6,472 nucleotides of DNA from Candidatus Pacearchaeota archaeon (GCA_002686355.1 NZBV01000031.1:1-6472); one strand, 5' to 3'. Counted from the first letter of the stretch, positions 1 through 5,263 are shown. Notes: a model not told the origin generated them from the sequence alone. Numbers and translations: made by a program.

Positions 1-232
1 TCATGAATTCTGCAAGTGATTGAAATAACTGAATCAGAATTAATCCATAGAACAGGTATCCTATGAAGATTGCGAATACAAAAGCAAGACCTCCGTGCAG
101 GACTTTTTCTCTCTTGTCAGGATTCTGAATTAATATTGTCACAAGAACCATTGTTAAGACTGCAATTGCACACGGATTGACAGCGTCAGCTAAAGCAAGA
201 GAAGTTATCCCAAGAAAGTCTAGTTCTGGCAT
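1..232 (-). CDS. CcdA/DsbD-type transmembrane electron-transfer protein, N-terminal part (runs off the left edge)
   Basis: The first 77 codons are visible and the gene continues beyond the window. CcdA-family proteins carry reducing equivalents across the membrane from cytoplasmic thioredoxin to extracytoplasmic thiol proteins. The first membrane helix contains the family hallmark D-A-V-N-P-C (residues 16-21), with C21 the expected redox cysteine. A second hydrophobic segment spans about residues 48-70. The partner cysteine, in a later helix, lies outside the window. The ATG sits one base after the stop codon of the upstream thioredoxin-like gene (TGA-A-ATG), so the two are surely cotranscribed and probably translationally coupled. 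The pairing supports a redox relay in which CcdA recharges or partners the anchored thioredoxin. The family is well supported by the NPC motif. Whether it serves cytochrome c maturation or general disulfide handling cannot be decided from this fragment. Confidence 0.85.
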   Translation of the reverse strand, partial: MPELDFLGITSLALADAVNPCAIAVLTMVLVTILIQNPDKREKVLHGGLAFVFAIFIGYLFYGLILIQLFQSLAEFM

Positions 233-233
233 T

Positions 234-563
234 TCAACAACCAGTCAGCTCTTTTAATCTTTCAATTGATTGAACACCGCGGTAATCAGTTTCTTCAATA
301 ATCCATGTTGGTGTTCCTATGATTTCAGTGCATTTTTCTCTTTCATAAAAACAATCAATTTTATCCATATAAACCATGTTTTTTCCAAACATTCCTTCTT
401 GGATTTCACAGGCATGGCAGCCTAATTGAGTGTAAAGAATTGAATTCTCTCCAATGCATTTTGCTGTTTCTTTGTCGACGTTTGAGCTGTTGTTTGCTAA
501 GGAGTATGCTAGGACTATTACAGCAATTATTATAATTAGGGTTATCCAGTTTCTTTTTTTCAT
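234..563 (-). CDS. Membrane-anchored thioredoxin-fold protein with CHAC motif
   Basis: The 109-residue protein has a positively charged start and one hydrophobic helix (about residues 6-23), then an outward-facing domain of about 85 residues. A C-H-A-C pair (C49, C52) follows a beta-strand (ILYTQLG), and a G-T-P-T-W stretch puts the expected cis-proline at P85, so this is a minimal thioredoxin fold. C71 and C78 (D-C-x6-C) give a second cysteine pair, and C36 and C109 bring the total to six. The order CxxC, 'MFG', 'DC', a later C, then 'G-T/F-P-T-W' resembles the thioredoxin domain often fused to or working with VKOR enzymes; this is my recollection of the family, not a search. It probably oxidises, isomerises or reduces disulfides outside the cytoplasm, together with the CcdA protein one base downstream. 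The start codon is set by a TATA box about 23 bases upstream. Confidence 0.85.
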   Translation of the reverse strand: MKKRNWITLIIIIAVIVLAYSLANNSSNVDKETAKCIGENSILYTQLGCHACEIQEGMFGKNMVYMDKIDCFYEREKCTEIIGTPTWIIEETDYRGVQSIERLKELTGC

Positions 564-580
564 AGATAGAAGAATTAAAA

Positions 581-593
581 TTTATTTTTAAGA
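581..593 (-). promoter_or_regulatory. TATA-box promoter of the thioredoxin-like/ccdA operon
   Basis: Read on the minus strand this is TCTTAAAAATAAA, centred about 23-24 bases before the ATG at 563. That spacing puts the transcription start at or within a few bases of the start codon, so the mRNA should be leaderless. No Shine-Dalgarno sequence is visible. Confidence 0.6.
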
Positions 594-778
594 GTTTAGG
601 TGGAACTGGTTTCAGATTGATACGCCTGGTTTTGTCTCGTAATAGAATGATTTACAACTGACTCTACCAAGTTGTTCGCTAAAAATTTAGCTAAAATAAA
701 GTTTATCTGTTAATTATTGTTCAGCGAAAAATCCTGATAGGGTTGGATTTGGAGCAAATATTAATTTTAAACATATCG

Positions 779-784
779 AAAAAA
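779..784 (-). terminator. T-run terminator behind the PC4-like gene
   Basis: On the minus strand six consecutive T residues occur five bases after the TGA stop of the PC4-like gene. Archaeal RNA polymerase commonly terminates at such U-tracts without a strong hairpin, and none is seen here. Confidence 0.45.
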
Positions 785-789
785 CTTAA

Positions 790-1092
790 TCAATAATCTG
801 GCATTTCTTCTTTAGAATTGTCAAGGGTTTTTTGTTCCTTTTGGGGTTCTTCTTTTGGTTTTTCTTCTTCTGGCTCTTCCTGTATTTCTTCTTCTGATAT
901 TGAATTAATCATTTCTTTGAATTTTAGGAAATCATCTGCCAGAATCCTGACACCTGCTTTTGTGAACCCAGTATATCTTTCACTTGTCACGAACTCACGA
1001 ATTGTAAGGCCACGCTTTCCTCCAAAGTCATCGATTCTCACGACAATGTCAGATGTGTCGTTCTTTTTTATTTTTCCAATATCTTTCTCCAT
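790..1092 (-). CDS. PC4/p15 (Sub1)-like transcriptional coactivator domain protein with acidic tail
   Basis: The 100-residue protein has a PC4-like core at about residues 4-64: I-G-K-I-K, then the beta-strands DIVVRIDDFGGKRGLTIREFV, a basic loop (F-T-K-A-G-V-R-I), and the helix DDFLKFKEMINSI. This follows the eukaryotic PC4 C-terminal domain layout (strand, 'v-R-d-F-k-G', 'I-R-E', 'p-G-r-K-G-I-s-L', 'qw..L...I'). That domain binds single-stranded or melted DNA as a dimer and stimulates transcription. Residues 65-100 form a low-complexity tail with about 13 glutamates mixed with lysine, proline and glutamine, ending in MPDY. Eukaryotic PC4 instead has its acidic, serine-rich segment at the N-terminus. 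The role in transcription or single-strand DNA protection is inferred from the family. The gene has its own TATA box and is probably a single-gene unit. Confidence 0.83.
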   Translation of the reverse strand: MEKDIGKIKKNDTSDIVVRIDDFGGKRGLTIREFVTSERYTGFTKAGVRILADDFLKFKEMINSISEEEIQEEPEEEKPKEEPQKEQKTLDNSKEEMPDY

Positions 1093-1112
1093 ATTATAAT
1101 TTATACAAAAGA

Positions 1113-1122
1113 GTATTTAAGA
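1113..1122 (-). promoter_or_regulatory. TATA-box promoter of the PC4-like gene
   Basis: Minus-strand TCTTAAATAC is centred about 25 bases upstream of the ATG at 1092, predicting a leaderless transcript. It lies in the 39-base gap behind the cyclophilin gene, so the PC4-like gene can be transcribed independently of its upstream neighbour. Confidence 0.6.
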
Positions 1123-1131
1123 TTTTGTGTT

Positions 1132-1692
1132 CTAAAGAATACTAGCCTTGATTATTTTAACTTTTTCTAAAGGTCTGTCTTGCACATCTTTTGGAAGTTT
1201 AGCTATTTTATCAACTACATCCATGCCTTCTATTACTTTACCGAAGGTAGGGTGTTTTGGGTCAAGAAAATTGTTGTTTACTAGGTTTATGAAGAATTGG
1301 CTTGAGCCTGTGTTTGGTCCTGCATTTGCCATCGAGATTGTTCCGCGATTATTTTTGTTTCCACCTGTGTGAGTGAATTCATCTTGAATGTTTGGAATTT
1401 TTGGGTCGCCCATTCCTGTGCCTGTTGGGTCGCCTCCTTGAATCATAAAACCGTCAATGATTCTGTGGAAAATTACTCCGTTATAAACCCCTTGTTTCAC
1501 GAGATTTTCAAAATTTCCTGTTGTGATTGGCATGTCAGAATATAAATTAATTACAATGTCGCCGTGGTTTGTTTCTAATTTTACTTGTGTCATTTTGTTT
1601 TCATTAATGCTATTTCCTGTGAATTTTGTAAATCCAAGAGTTGCTAATAAGAGAATAACTAAAACTATTATAAATGTTATGTAATTTTTCAT
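1132..1692 (-). CDS. Membrane-anchored cyclophilin-type peptidyl-prolyl cis-trans isomerase
   Basis: The 186-residue protein starts with a hydrophobic anchor (about residues 4-22) and a short linker, followed by a compact single-domain cyclophilin (about 35-186). Such enzymes catalyse cis-trans isomerisation at proline; the anchor places the domain outside the cytoplasm. Active-site landmarks are all present: F-H-R (R77 is the catalytic arginine, matching R55 of human cyclophilin A), F-M-I-Q-G-G-D (F82, M83, Q85), M-A-N-A-G (121-125), G-S-S-Q-F-F-I (Q132, F134) and H147. The tryptophan that in cyclophilin A contacts cyclosporin (W121) is replaced by phenylalanine (F142), as in E. coli cyclophilins with poor cyclosporin binding. 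The anchor shows no lipobox cysteine. The gene probably has its own promoter and helps fold exported proteins, perhaps alongside the redox proteins further downstream. Confidence 0.95.
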   Translation of the reverse strand: MKNYITFIIVLVILLLATLGFTKFTGNSINENKMTQVKLETNHGDIVINLYSDMPITTGNFENLVKQGVYNGVIFHRIIDGFMIQGGDPTGTGMGDPKIPNIQDEFTHTGGNKNNRGTISMANAGPNTGSSQFFINLVNNNFLDPKHPTFGKVIEGMDVVDKIAKLPKDVQDRPLEKVKIIKASIL

Positions 1693-1714
1693 GGAAGGAA
1701 TAAATGATAGAGGT

Positions 1715-1725
1715 TTATAATTATA
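1715..1725 (-). promoter_or_regulatory. Candidate TATA-box promoter of the cyclophilin gene
   Basis: The sequence (TATAATTATAA read on the minus strand) is centred roughly 26-28 bases before the ATG at 1692, consistent with a leaderless transcript. It overlaps the last codons of the putative 47-residue miniprotein upstream. Confidence 0.5.
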
Positions 1726-1864
1726 TTGCTAATTTTTCCTTTATATGATGAAGTATTTCTTGTTGAATTTGTTCATGCAAGGGATGATGCATATTTCTCA
1801 AAAAGATCCCCCAAAAATATGAATAAATATGAACAGGAAACAGAACAAGAAGCACTAAAAACAT
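1721..1864 (-). CDS. Putative 47-residue single-pass membrane miniprotein
   Basis: An ATG-started frame of 47 codons lies in what would otherwise be called an intergenic gap. The product has a strongly hydrophobic N-terminal half (about residues 2-22, including FLVLLVLFPV and YFWGIFL), then RNMHHPLHEQIQQEILHHIKEKLAI, a likely amphipathic helix rich in histidine, glutamine and glutamate. This is a normal architecture for a small membrane protein with a cytoplasmic or external helical tail. A good archaeal TATA sequence (ATTATAAAA) lies about 29 bases upstream of the ATG, and the stop falls just before the cyclophilin gene. I recognise no family. The counter-evidence is that the antisense strand is also open (1711-1896) and reads like protein, but it lacks an ATG until position 1819. 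I judge the minus-strand frame more likely because start, promoter and hydrophobicity agree, but it may be chance. Confidence 0.42.
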   Translation of the reverse strand: MFLVLLVLFPVHIYSYFWGIFLRNMHHPLHEQIQQEILHHIKEKLAI

Positions 1865-1888
1865 ACAAAAAAATCCATATATTATCGA

Positions 1889-1897
1889 TTTTATAAT
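1889..1897 (-). promoter_or_regulatory. Candidate TATA box for the 47-residue frame
   Basis: Minus-strand ATTATAAAA is centred about 29 bases before the ATG at 1864, matching the promoter geometry of the recognised genes in this window. It is the main non-coding support for the small frame. Confidence 0.4.
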
Positions 1898-2182
1898 GTG
1901 GTTCTATAAACCCTTTTATCGTGCATTATAGCGATGAGAAAGCATTTTTTGGCTTATTTTGTTAAGGAGAATTTAAGAGTATAAAATATTCAAACATCAA
2001 TTGTTTATTTTTCATAGTAGATTATTGGTGTTTTTTGAAAAATAGATTGTTTATCCTTTTTTTGTATCCAATTATTTGCTTTGTCTCATCACGCATAATT
2101 TAAAAAAGAATATTAAAACTCGTCAAATAGAGACCTTTCTTAAAGAATAAAATATAGATTTATATATATCTGCCTAAAACAA

Positions 2183-2195
2183 TAATTTTTAAAAA
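2183..2195 (+). promoter_or_regulatory. TATA-box promoter of the archaemetzincin-like gene
   Basis: TAATTTTTAAAAA is centred about 26 bases before the ATG at 2216, predicting a leaderless transcript. A second TATA-like stretch (TTTATATATATC, 2159-2170) lies further upstream and would give a leader of about 28 bases containing AAGGAA, which is too close to the ATG to be a good Shine-Dalgarno sequence. Confidence 0.5.
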
Positions 2196-2215
2196 GGGTT
2201 TTTGATTAAAAGGAA

Positions 2216-2806
2216 ATGCTTGAACGTTTATCTAAATTGAATATAGTTAGAGTTGGAGATCATATTACATATAGTAGTCTTAAGGAAATTGGGGAAAATC
2301 TTGTGGATTCTTTTTATGGAGTTATTTGGGATTTTGATTTGCTGCATCATAGTAGTCCTGTATTAGAAGGTATTGATGCTTATCTTTTGACATCAGTATT
2401 GCATGAGAAATATGGAGGGCATATACTTGGAATAACTGCTGCAGATTTAGAGACTGATGATGAAGATGAATTTTATAATTCTATTTTAGGAGGCAAGAAT
2501 CGTGAAAACGATGTTGCAGTGGTTTCTACAAAAAAACTTAGTCCAGTTGAGATAAAATCTGAAGAAGATTGTGATTTATATGTGGGTAGAATATTAAAGG
2601 TTGCTTTGCATGAAGTTGGTCATAACGTAGGGTTAGGTGATCATGCATCTCATCAAAATTCTAAGAGTGGTTGGCTCTGTCCTATGAGTAGAGGAGAATT
2701 TAATAAATATGGTTACAAAGGATATGTAAAAGCAATTGTTGACCAAAGAAATTTTGATTTTTGTGAAGAATGTTCTGATTTCTTGAAGTTTTGGGTAAAA
2801 AGATAA
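2216..2806 (+). CDS. Archaemetzincin-like zinc metalloprotease (M54 family), divergent
   Basis: The 196-residue protein has the layout of archaemetzincins, small metzincin-clan zinc proteases thought to be aminopeptidase-like. Family-like blocks appear in order: a LGITAADL strand (71-78), LGG followed by VAVVSTKKL (91-108), the zinc helix H-E-V-G-H-N-V-G-L-G-D-H (132-143), a Met-turn C-P-M (155-157), and a C-terminal C-E-E-C (183-186). E133 is the expected catalytic base; H132 and H136 are zinc ligands. The usual signature is HEXXHXXGX3CX4CXMX17CXXC. Here the position of the third histidine is D142 with H143 next to it, the first structural cysteine is absent, the stretch before CPM is longer, and 25 rather than 17 residues separate the Met from CxxC. 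No signal peptide or membrane helix is visible, so it is probably cytoplasmic. The gene stands alone, in a strand switch flanked by AT-rich DNA. Substrate unknown. Confidence 0.78.
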   Translation: MLERLSKLNIVRVGDHITYSSLKEIGENLVDSFYGVIWDFDLLHHSSPVLEGIDAYLLTSVLHEKYGGHILGITAADLETDDEDEFYNSILGGKNRENDVAVVSTKKLSPVEIKSEEDCDLYVGRILKVALHEVGHNVGLGDHASHQNSKSGWLCPMSRGEFNKYGYKGYVKAIVDQRNFDFCEECSDFLKFWVKR

Positions 2807-2838
2807 TCTTTAAAAATTAGAAAACCTCTTAAAAGATT
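2805..2838. terminator. Shared hairpin between the convergent protease and rps10 genes
   Basis: Perfect 7-base arms AATCTTT (2805-2811) and AAAGATT (2832-2838) enclose a 20-base loop. T-runs follow on either strand (TTTTC on plus, ATTTTTA on minus). It lies in the 45-base gap between converging genes, so it could terminate both transcripts. The stem is AT-rich and weak. Confidence 0.4.
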
Positions 2839-2851
2839 TTCTTGTAATTGA

Positions 2852-3160
2852 TTAATCCCTCATCTCGATTTTTATGTTTACGTTTTTTGGAATTCTCAGA
2901 CGCATGATGCTGTGAAGAACTCTCTCATTTGTAGGCAAGTCAATCAGTCGTTTATGGATTCTCATTTCATATCTGTCGAATGTCGCGGTACCATCTCCGC
3001 AGGGAGATTTCCTCGTCGTGACTTTTAATTTTTTTGTTGGCAGTGGGATAGGTCCACTGATTGTTATGCCTGATTTTTTTGCGAGTTCCCGAATGGTTTT
3101 GCAAATATCATTAAGCATTTTTATGTCTGTACTATTGAGTTTTATCCTAACTTTTGCCAT
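2852..3160 (-). CDS. rps10: Small ribosomal subunit protein S10 (uS10)
   Basis: The 102-residue protein, the usual archaeal length, starts MAKVRIKLNSTD and ends in IKIEMRD. The S10 core is clear: helix 12-29, then GPIPLPTKK (36-44), the extended loop with RKSPCGDGTATFDRYEMRIHKRLIDL (50-75) that reaches into the 30S head, and a final strand RIPKNVNIKIEM. An in-frame ATG 33 bases upstream would add 11 residues (MCMGGNHRCPS). I reject it because the family starts at MAKxRI and because AGGTG lies seven bases before the inner ATG. In many archaea rps10 follows the elongation factor 1A gene; here nothing coding lies upstream on this strand, so the gene appears to be transcribed alone from a leader of roughly 80-140 bases. 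Its convergent neighbour is the protease gene. Confidence 0.96.
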   Translation of the reverse strand: MAKVRIKLNSTDIKMLNDICKTIRELAKKSGITISGPIPLPTKKLKVTTRKSPCGDGTATFDRYEMRIHKRLIDLPTNERVLHSIMRLRIPKNVNIKIEMRD

Positions 3161-3167
3161 TGAAGGG

Positions 3168-3172
3168 CACCT
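3168..3172 (-). promoter_or_regulatory. Shine-Dalgarno sequence fixing the rps10 start
   Basis: Minus-strand AGGTG matches the archaeal anti-Shine-Dalgarno sequence and leaves a seven-base spacer to the ATG at 3160, favouring that start over the ATG at 3193. Most other genes in the window look leaderless. Confidence 0.7.
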
Positions 3173-3343
3173 ATGGTTTCCTCCCATGCACATTCTCTTT
3201 CGACGTGGTTAAGCTATTTCTCCCAACACTTCGATGGAAATTGTATGAAAGGCAATCCTTTAATTATTTAATTATGTTAGGGTTGGTTTTTAAAACTTTC
3301 TTGAGGTTTGCATTGGTGTATAAAAGGTTGGTAAAAATAAATT

Positions 3344-3466
3344 GAGCCATCACAGAGCGCTAAAGTATTGAAAATTTTTCGGCAGATTAGCTGATTTTGC
3401 ATTGGTATAGTGGATTATTCTAGCGACTGTTTTGAAGGATTCGCATTCGTAGCGTAACTAAAAACC
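3344..3466 (+). ncRNA. Candidate small non-coding RNA of unknown class
   Basis: GC content rises to about 40% here, whereas the other gaps are visibly much more AT-rich; in AT-rich archaea such islands often mark structured RNAs. Plus-strand TATAAAAG (3319-3326) lies about 22-25 bases before the island, and a T-run (3467-3471) follows it. A 6-bp closing stem can form between GCGCTA (3357-3362) and TAGCGT (3450-3455, one G-U pair), with inner hairpins GCAGA/TTTGC (3382-3386 with 3396-3400) and GCGA/TCGC (3423-3426 with 3441-3444). I recognise no C/D box, H/ACA, tRNA, SRP or RNase P signature. The orientation is a guess and the stems are short. Confidence 0.22.
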
Positions 3467-3476
3467 TTTTTATATA
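3461..3476 (+). promoter_or_regulatory. BRE/TATA promoter of the antiporter gene
   Basis: AAAACCTTTTTATATA is a near-ideal archaeal BRE plus TATA element. Transcription should start around 3497, giving a leader of about 34 bases that carries the ribosome binding site. Confidence 0.65.
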
Positions 3477-3514
3477 CTTTATTCTATGTAAGATAAATTA
3501 AAGAGGTCCAAATT

Positions 3515-3522
3515 AAGAGGTT
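3515..3522 (+). promoter_or_regulatory. Shine-Dalgarno sequence of the antiporter gene
   Basis: AAGAGGTT lies eight bases before the ATG at 3531. A similar AAGAGGT occurs at 3501-3507. Like rps10, this gene therefore seems to use a leadered, Shine-Dalgarno-dependent start. Confidence 0.6.
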
Positions 3523-3530
3523 ATTTTCAT

Positions 3531-5243
3531 ATGGATATATTTATTCAATTAGCAATGATTTTGTTGTTAGCATTTGCAGTGTCTTTCGTTATGAGTTTGT
3601 TTAGGCAGCCAATTATCATTGGGTATATTATCGCAGGTATTGTTACGGCATGTATTATTGAGTCTGGTTATTTTGACATCAGTGCTTCATCTGAGGTCAT
3701 TCACATCTTCTCGCAGTTTGGAATTGCTTTTTTGCTTTTCATCGTAGGATTGCATCTTAATCCGCGAGTTATCAAAGAAATCGGAGCTTCTTCATTGATT
3801 ATTGGCCTTGGTCAGATGGTCTTGACTTTTGTTGCTGGTTTTGTTGTGTCATATTCTCTTTTGGGTTATGGGGCTGTCACTGCGTCTTATGTTGGCATAG
3901 CTCTCATGTTCAGCAGCACGATTATTGTTATGAAACTTTTGTCAGACAAACGACAGTTGGACTCGCTTTATGGCAAGATTGCAATTGGTGTTTTGATTAT
4001 TCAGGATCTTGTTGCTGTTGCTGTTTTGATGTTTATATCGGCGACGGTAGGAGAGGCAAACATTTCTTCTTTTGCAATGAAGAGTCTGTTGGGGGGAGGA
4101 GGTTTGATTGGCCTGTTGATTCTTTTTGGATACTTTGGGTTGCCGAGGTTTGTTAATGTTGTTGCAAGGTCACAGGAACTCTTGTTTTTGTTTTCAATAT
4201 TTTGGTGCTTTTTAGTTGCTGCTTTATTTGGGTTTCTTGGATTTTCAATTGAAGTAGGTGCCTTGGTTGCAGGAGTCGTGTTGTCAATTTCTCCTTATAG
4301 CACAGAAATTAGTTCTAAGATTCGTCCTCTCAGAGATTTCTTTTTGATAATTTTCTTTATTATCCTCGGCCTGAATATTAATCTGTCGAGCATTCAGAAT
4401 GTCTTTTTCAATGCCCTGGTTTTGTCCTTGATTGCGTTGATTTTGAAACCAGTTATTTTAATGACACTAATGGCCTGGTTTGGTTATACCAAGAGAAACA
4501 ATTTTTTGCTTGGGACTACTCTAGCACAGATTTCGGAGTTCTCTTTGATTGTTCTGACTCTTGGTGTTACACTTGGCCACATTACTTCAGAAGTTTTATC
4601 AACAGTAACCCTGACAGGGATCATAACAATAACTCTGTCCACTTATATGATAATTTATTCTAACAAGTTTTATAGGAGGATGAAGGAGTTTGTTTTTGAA
4701 AAGGCTAAGATAAAAAAAGAACGAAAAATAAAGAAAGAGTATGATGCTATTTTGTTTGGTTACAATAGAATTGGGTTTAGCATTTTGAAATCTTTGAGAA
4801 AGATTAAGAAGGATTATTTGGTTGTTGATTTTAATCCTGATACTATCGATGACCTGAGCAAATTTAAGATTCCTTCTTTGTATGGCGATGTTTTTGACCA
4901 CGAATTATTAAATGAATTGCCTTTAGATAAAGTTAAACTTGCTGTGTCGACGATTCCTGATTTTGAGACTAACTTTTTGTTGATAGAATCAATGAGGATT
5001 ATCAATCCTGACGCAATAATTATTGTTCGGGCGCACCAGATTGAGGATGCCCTGAAACTTTATAGAAAGGGCGCGAATTATGTTTTGACTCCCCACTTCT
5101 TAGGAGGGGAATATATTGCAAAGATGATTGAGATTGATAAGATAAATCCTGTTAAGTATAAAGAGGAAAAACAGAAACATATGAAGACTTTAACAGAGAT
5201 GTTGAAAAAAGGATACAAGCATACAGGGATTGAGGAAAATTGA
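3531..5243 (+). CDS. Kef-type (CPA2) cation:proton antiporter with C-terminal TrkA-N domain
   Basis: The 570-residue protein belongs to the KefB/KefC-like monovalent cation:proton antiporters that exchange K+ or Na+ for H+ across the cell membrane. About a dozen hydrophobic segments fill residues 1-378. Landmarks are RQPIIIGYIIAG (25-36), the FLLFIVGLHLNP helix (67-78), FSST (128-131), the ion-binding motif I-I-Q-D-L-V-A-V with D159, GLNINL (280-285) and LAQISEFSLIV (331-341). After a basic linker (381-403) comes a Rossmann nucleotide-binding TrkA-N domain (about 405-525): G-Y-N-R-I-G (410-415, N in place of the central glycine), acidic D433 ending strand 2, and YGDVFDHELL (451-460). The tail is short and there is no TrkA-C domain. 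Nucleotide or redox gating through the cytoplasmic domain is a family inference. No KefF/KefG-like ancillary gene is visible. Transported ion not determinable. Confidence 0.94.
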   Translation: MDIFIQLAMILLLAFAVSFVMSLFRQPIIIGYIIAGIVTACIIESGYFDISASSEVIHIFSQFGIAFLLFIVGLHLNPRVIKEIGASSLIIGLGQMVLTFVAGFVVSYSLLGYGAVTASYVGIALMFSSTIIVMKLLSDKRQLDSLYGKIAIGVLIIQDLVAVAVLMFISATVGEANISSFAMKSLLGGGGLIGLLILFGYFGLPRFVNVVARSQELLFLFSIFWCFLVAALFGFLGFSIEVGALVAGVVLSISPYSTEISSKIRPLRDFFLIIFFIILGLNINLSSIQNVFFNALVLSLIALILKPVILMTLMAWFGYTKRNNFLLGTTLAQISEFSLIVLTLGVTLGHITSEVLSTVTLTGIITITLSTYMIIYSNKFYRRMKEFVFEKAKIKKERKIKKEYDAILFGYNRIGFSILKSLRKIKKDYLVVDFNPDTIDDLSKFKIPSLYGDVFDHELLNELPLDKVKLAVSTIPDFETNFLLIESMRIINPDAIIIVRAHQIEDALKLYRKGANYVLTPHFLGGEYIAKMIEIDKINPVKYKEEKQKHMKTLTEMLKKGYKHTGIEEN

Positions 5244-5263
5244 TATATCTTTAAGACAATATT

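Larger units (their letters stand above)
564..789. other. Noncoding gap between two minus-strand genes
   Basis: This gap contains the T-run behind the PC4-like gene and the promoter of the redox operon. In between I see no convincing gene: no ATG-started frame on either strand exceeds about 17 codons. It holds small inverted repeats: TTTAGCTAAA (686-695), GCTAAA/TTTAGC arms at 678-691, and TTCGCT (675-680) facing AGCGAA (723-728). These could form hairpins, but they are short and AT-rich, so chance is a fair explanation. Confidence 0.5.
1865..2215. other. AT-rich intergenic region with divergent promoters, no clear gene
   Basis: This stretch holds the TATA box of the 47-residue frame at its left end and the promoter of the archaemetzincin-like gene at its right end. 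Between them I find only tiny frames: a plus-strand 16-codon frame at 1934-1984 (MRKHFLAYFVKENLRV) with TATA-like CTATAAAC about 27 bases upstream, and a minus-strand 24-codon frame at 2022-2096 rich in lysine. Neither has enough support to call a gene. The composition is more AT-rich than the coding regions and shows no repeat array or insertion-sequence signature. Confidence 0.5.
3161..3530. other. 370-base divergent regulatory region between rps10 and the antiporter gene
   Basis: No protein gene is supported here. On the minus strand several TATA-like stretches could drive rps10: CTTTTATAC (3327-3319), GTTTTAAAAAC (3296-3286) and the AT-rich block at 3257-3271; I cannot choose between them. 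On the plus strand the antiporter TATA box lies at 3467-3476. The middle (about 3344-3454) is distinctly GC-richer than other gaps, 45 of 111 bases by hand count, and is treated separately as a possible RNA gene. Confidence 0.6.

Noticed and set aside
601..690. tRNA-like text on the minus strand (TTGGTAGAGT resembling a D-loop)
   Set aside because: No acceptor stem, no pairing D-stem, and no anticodon or T-arm stems could be assembled around it.
695..792. Plus-strand open stretch reading VYLLIIVQRKILIG and onward, before 790
   Set aside because: No start codon of quality, and it overlaps the terminator and 3' end of the PC4-like gene.
818..1099. Plus-strand open frame opposite the PC4-like gene
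   Set aside because: Its serine/phenylalanine-rich translation is the mirror of the glutamate/lysine codons of the real minus-strand gene.
1741..1782. C/D-box-like TGATGA and GATGATG elements on the plus strand
   Set aside because: No CTGA D or D' boxes at the required spacing.
1711..1896. Plus-strand open frame (containing VEFVHARDDAYF) antisense to the 47-residue frame
   Set aside because: It has no ATG before 1819, no suitable promoter or ribosome binding site, and a tag stop directly before it; the opposite frame has start and TATA box. Not fully excluded as a gene fragment.
2022..2096. Minus-strand 24-codon lysine-rich frame
   Set aside because: The nearest TATA-like sequence is only about 18 bases upstream, and the composition is what AT-rich DNA gives by chance.
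3161..3193. In-frame upstream ATG extending S10 by 11 residues
   Set aside because: Archaeal S10 starts at the inner Met (MAKVRI), gives the standard 102 residues from there, and has AGGTG seven bases upstream of it.
3404..3413. tRNA D-loop-like GGTATAGTGG on the plus strand
   Set aside because: The flanking bases do not fold into tRNA arms and there is no GGTTCRA-type T-loop.
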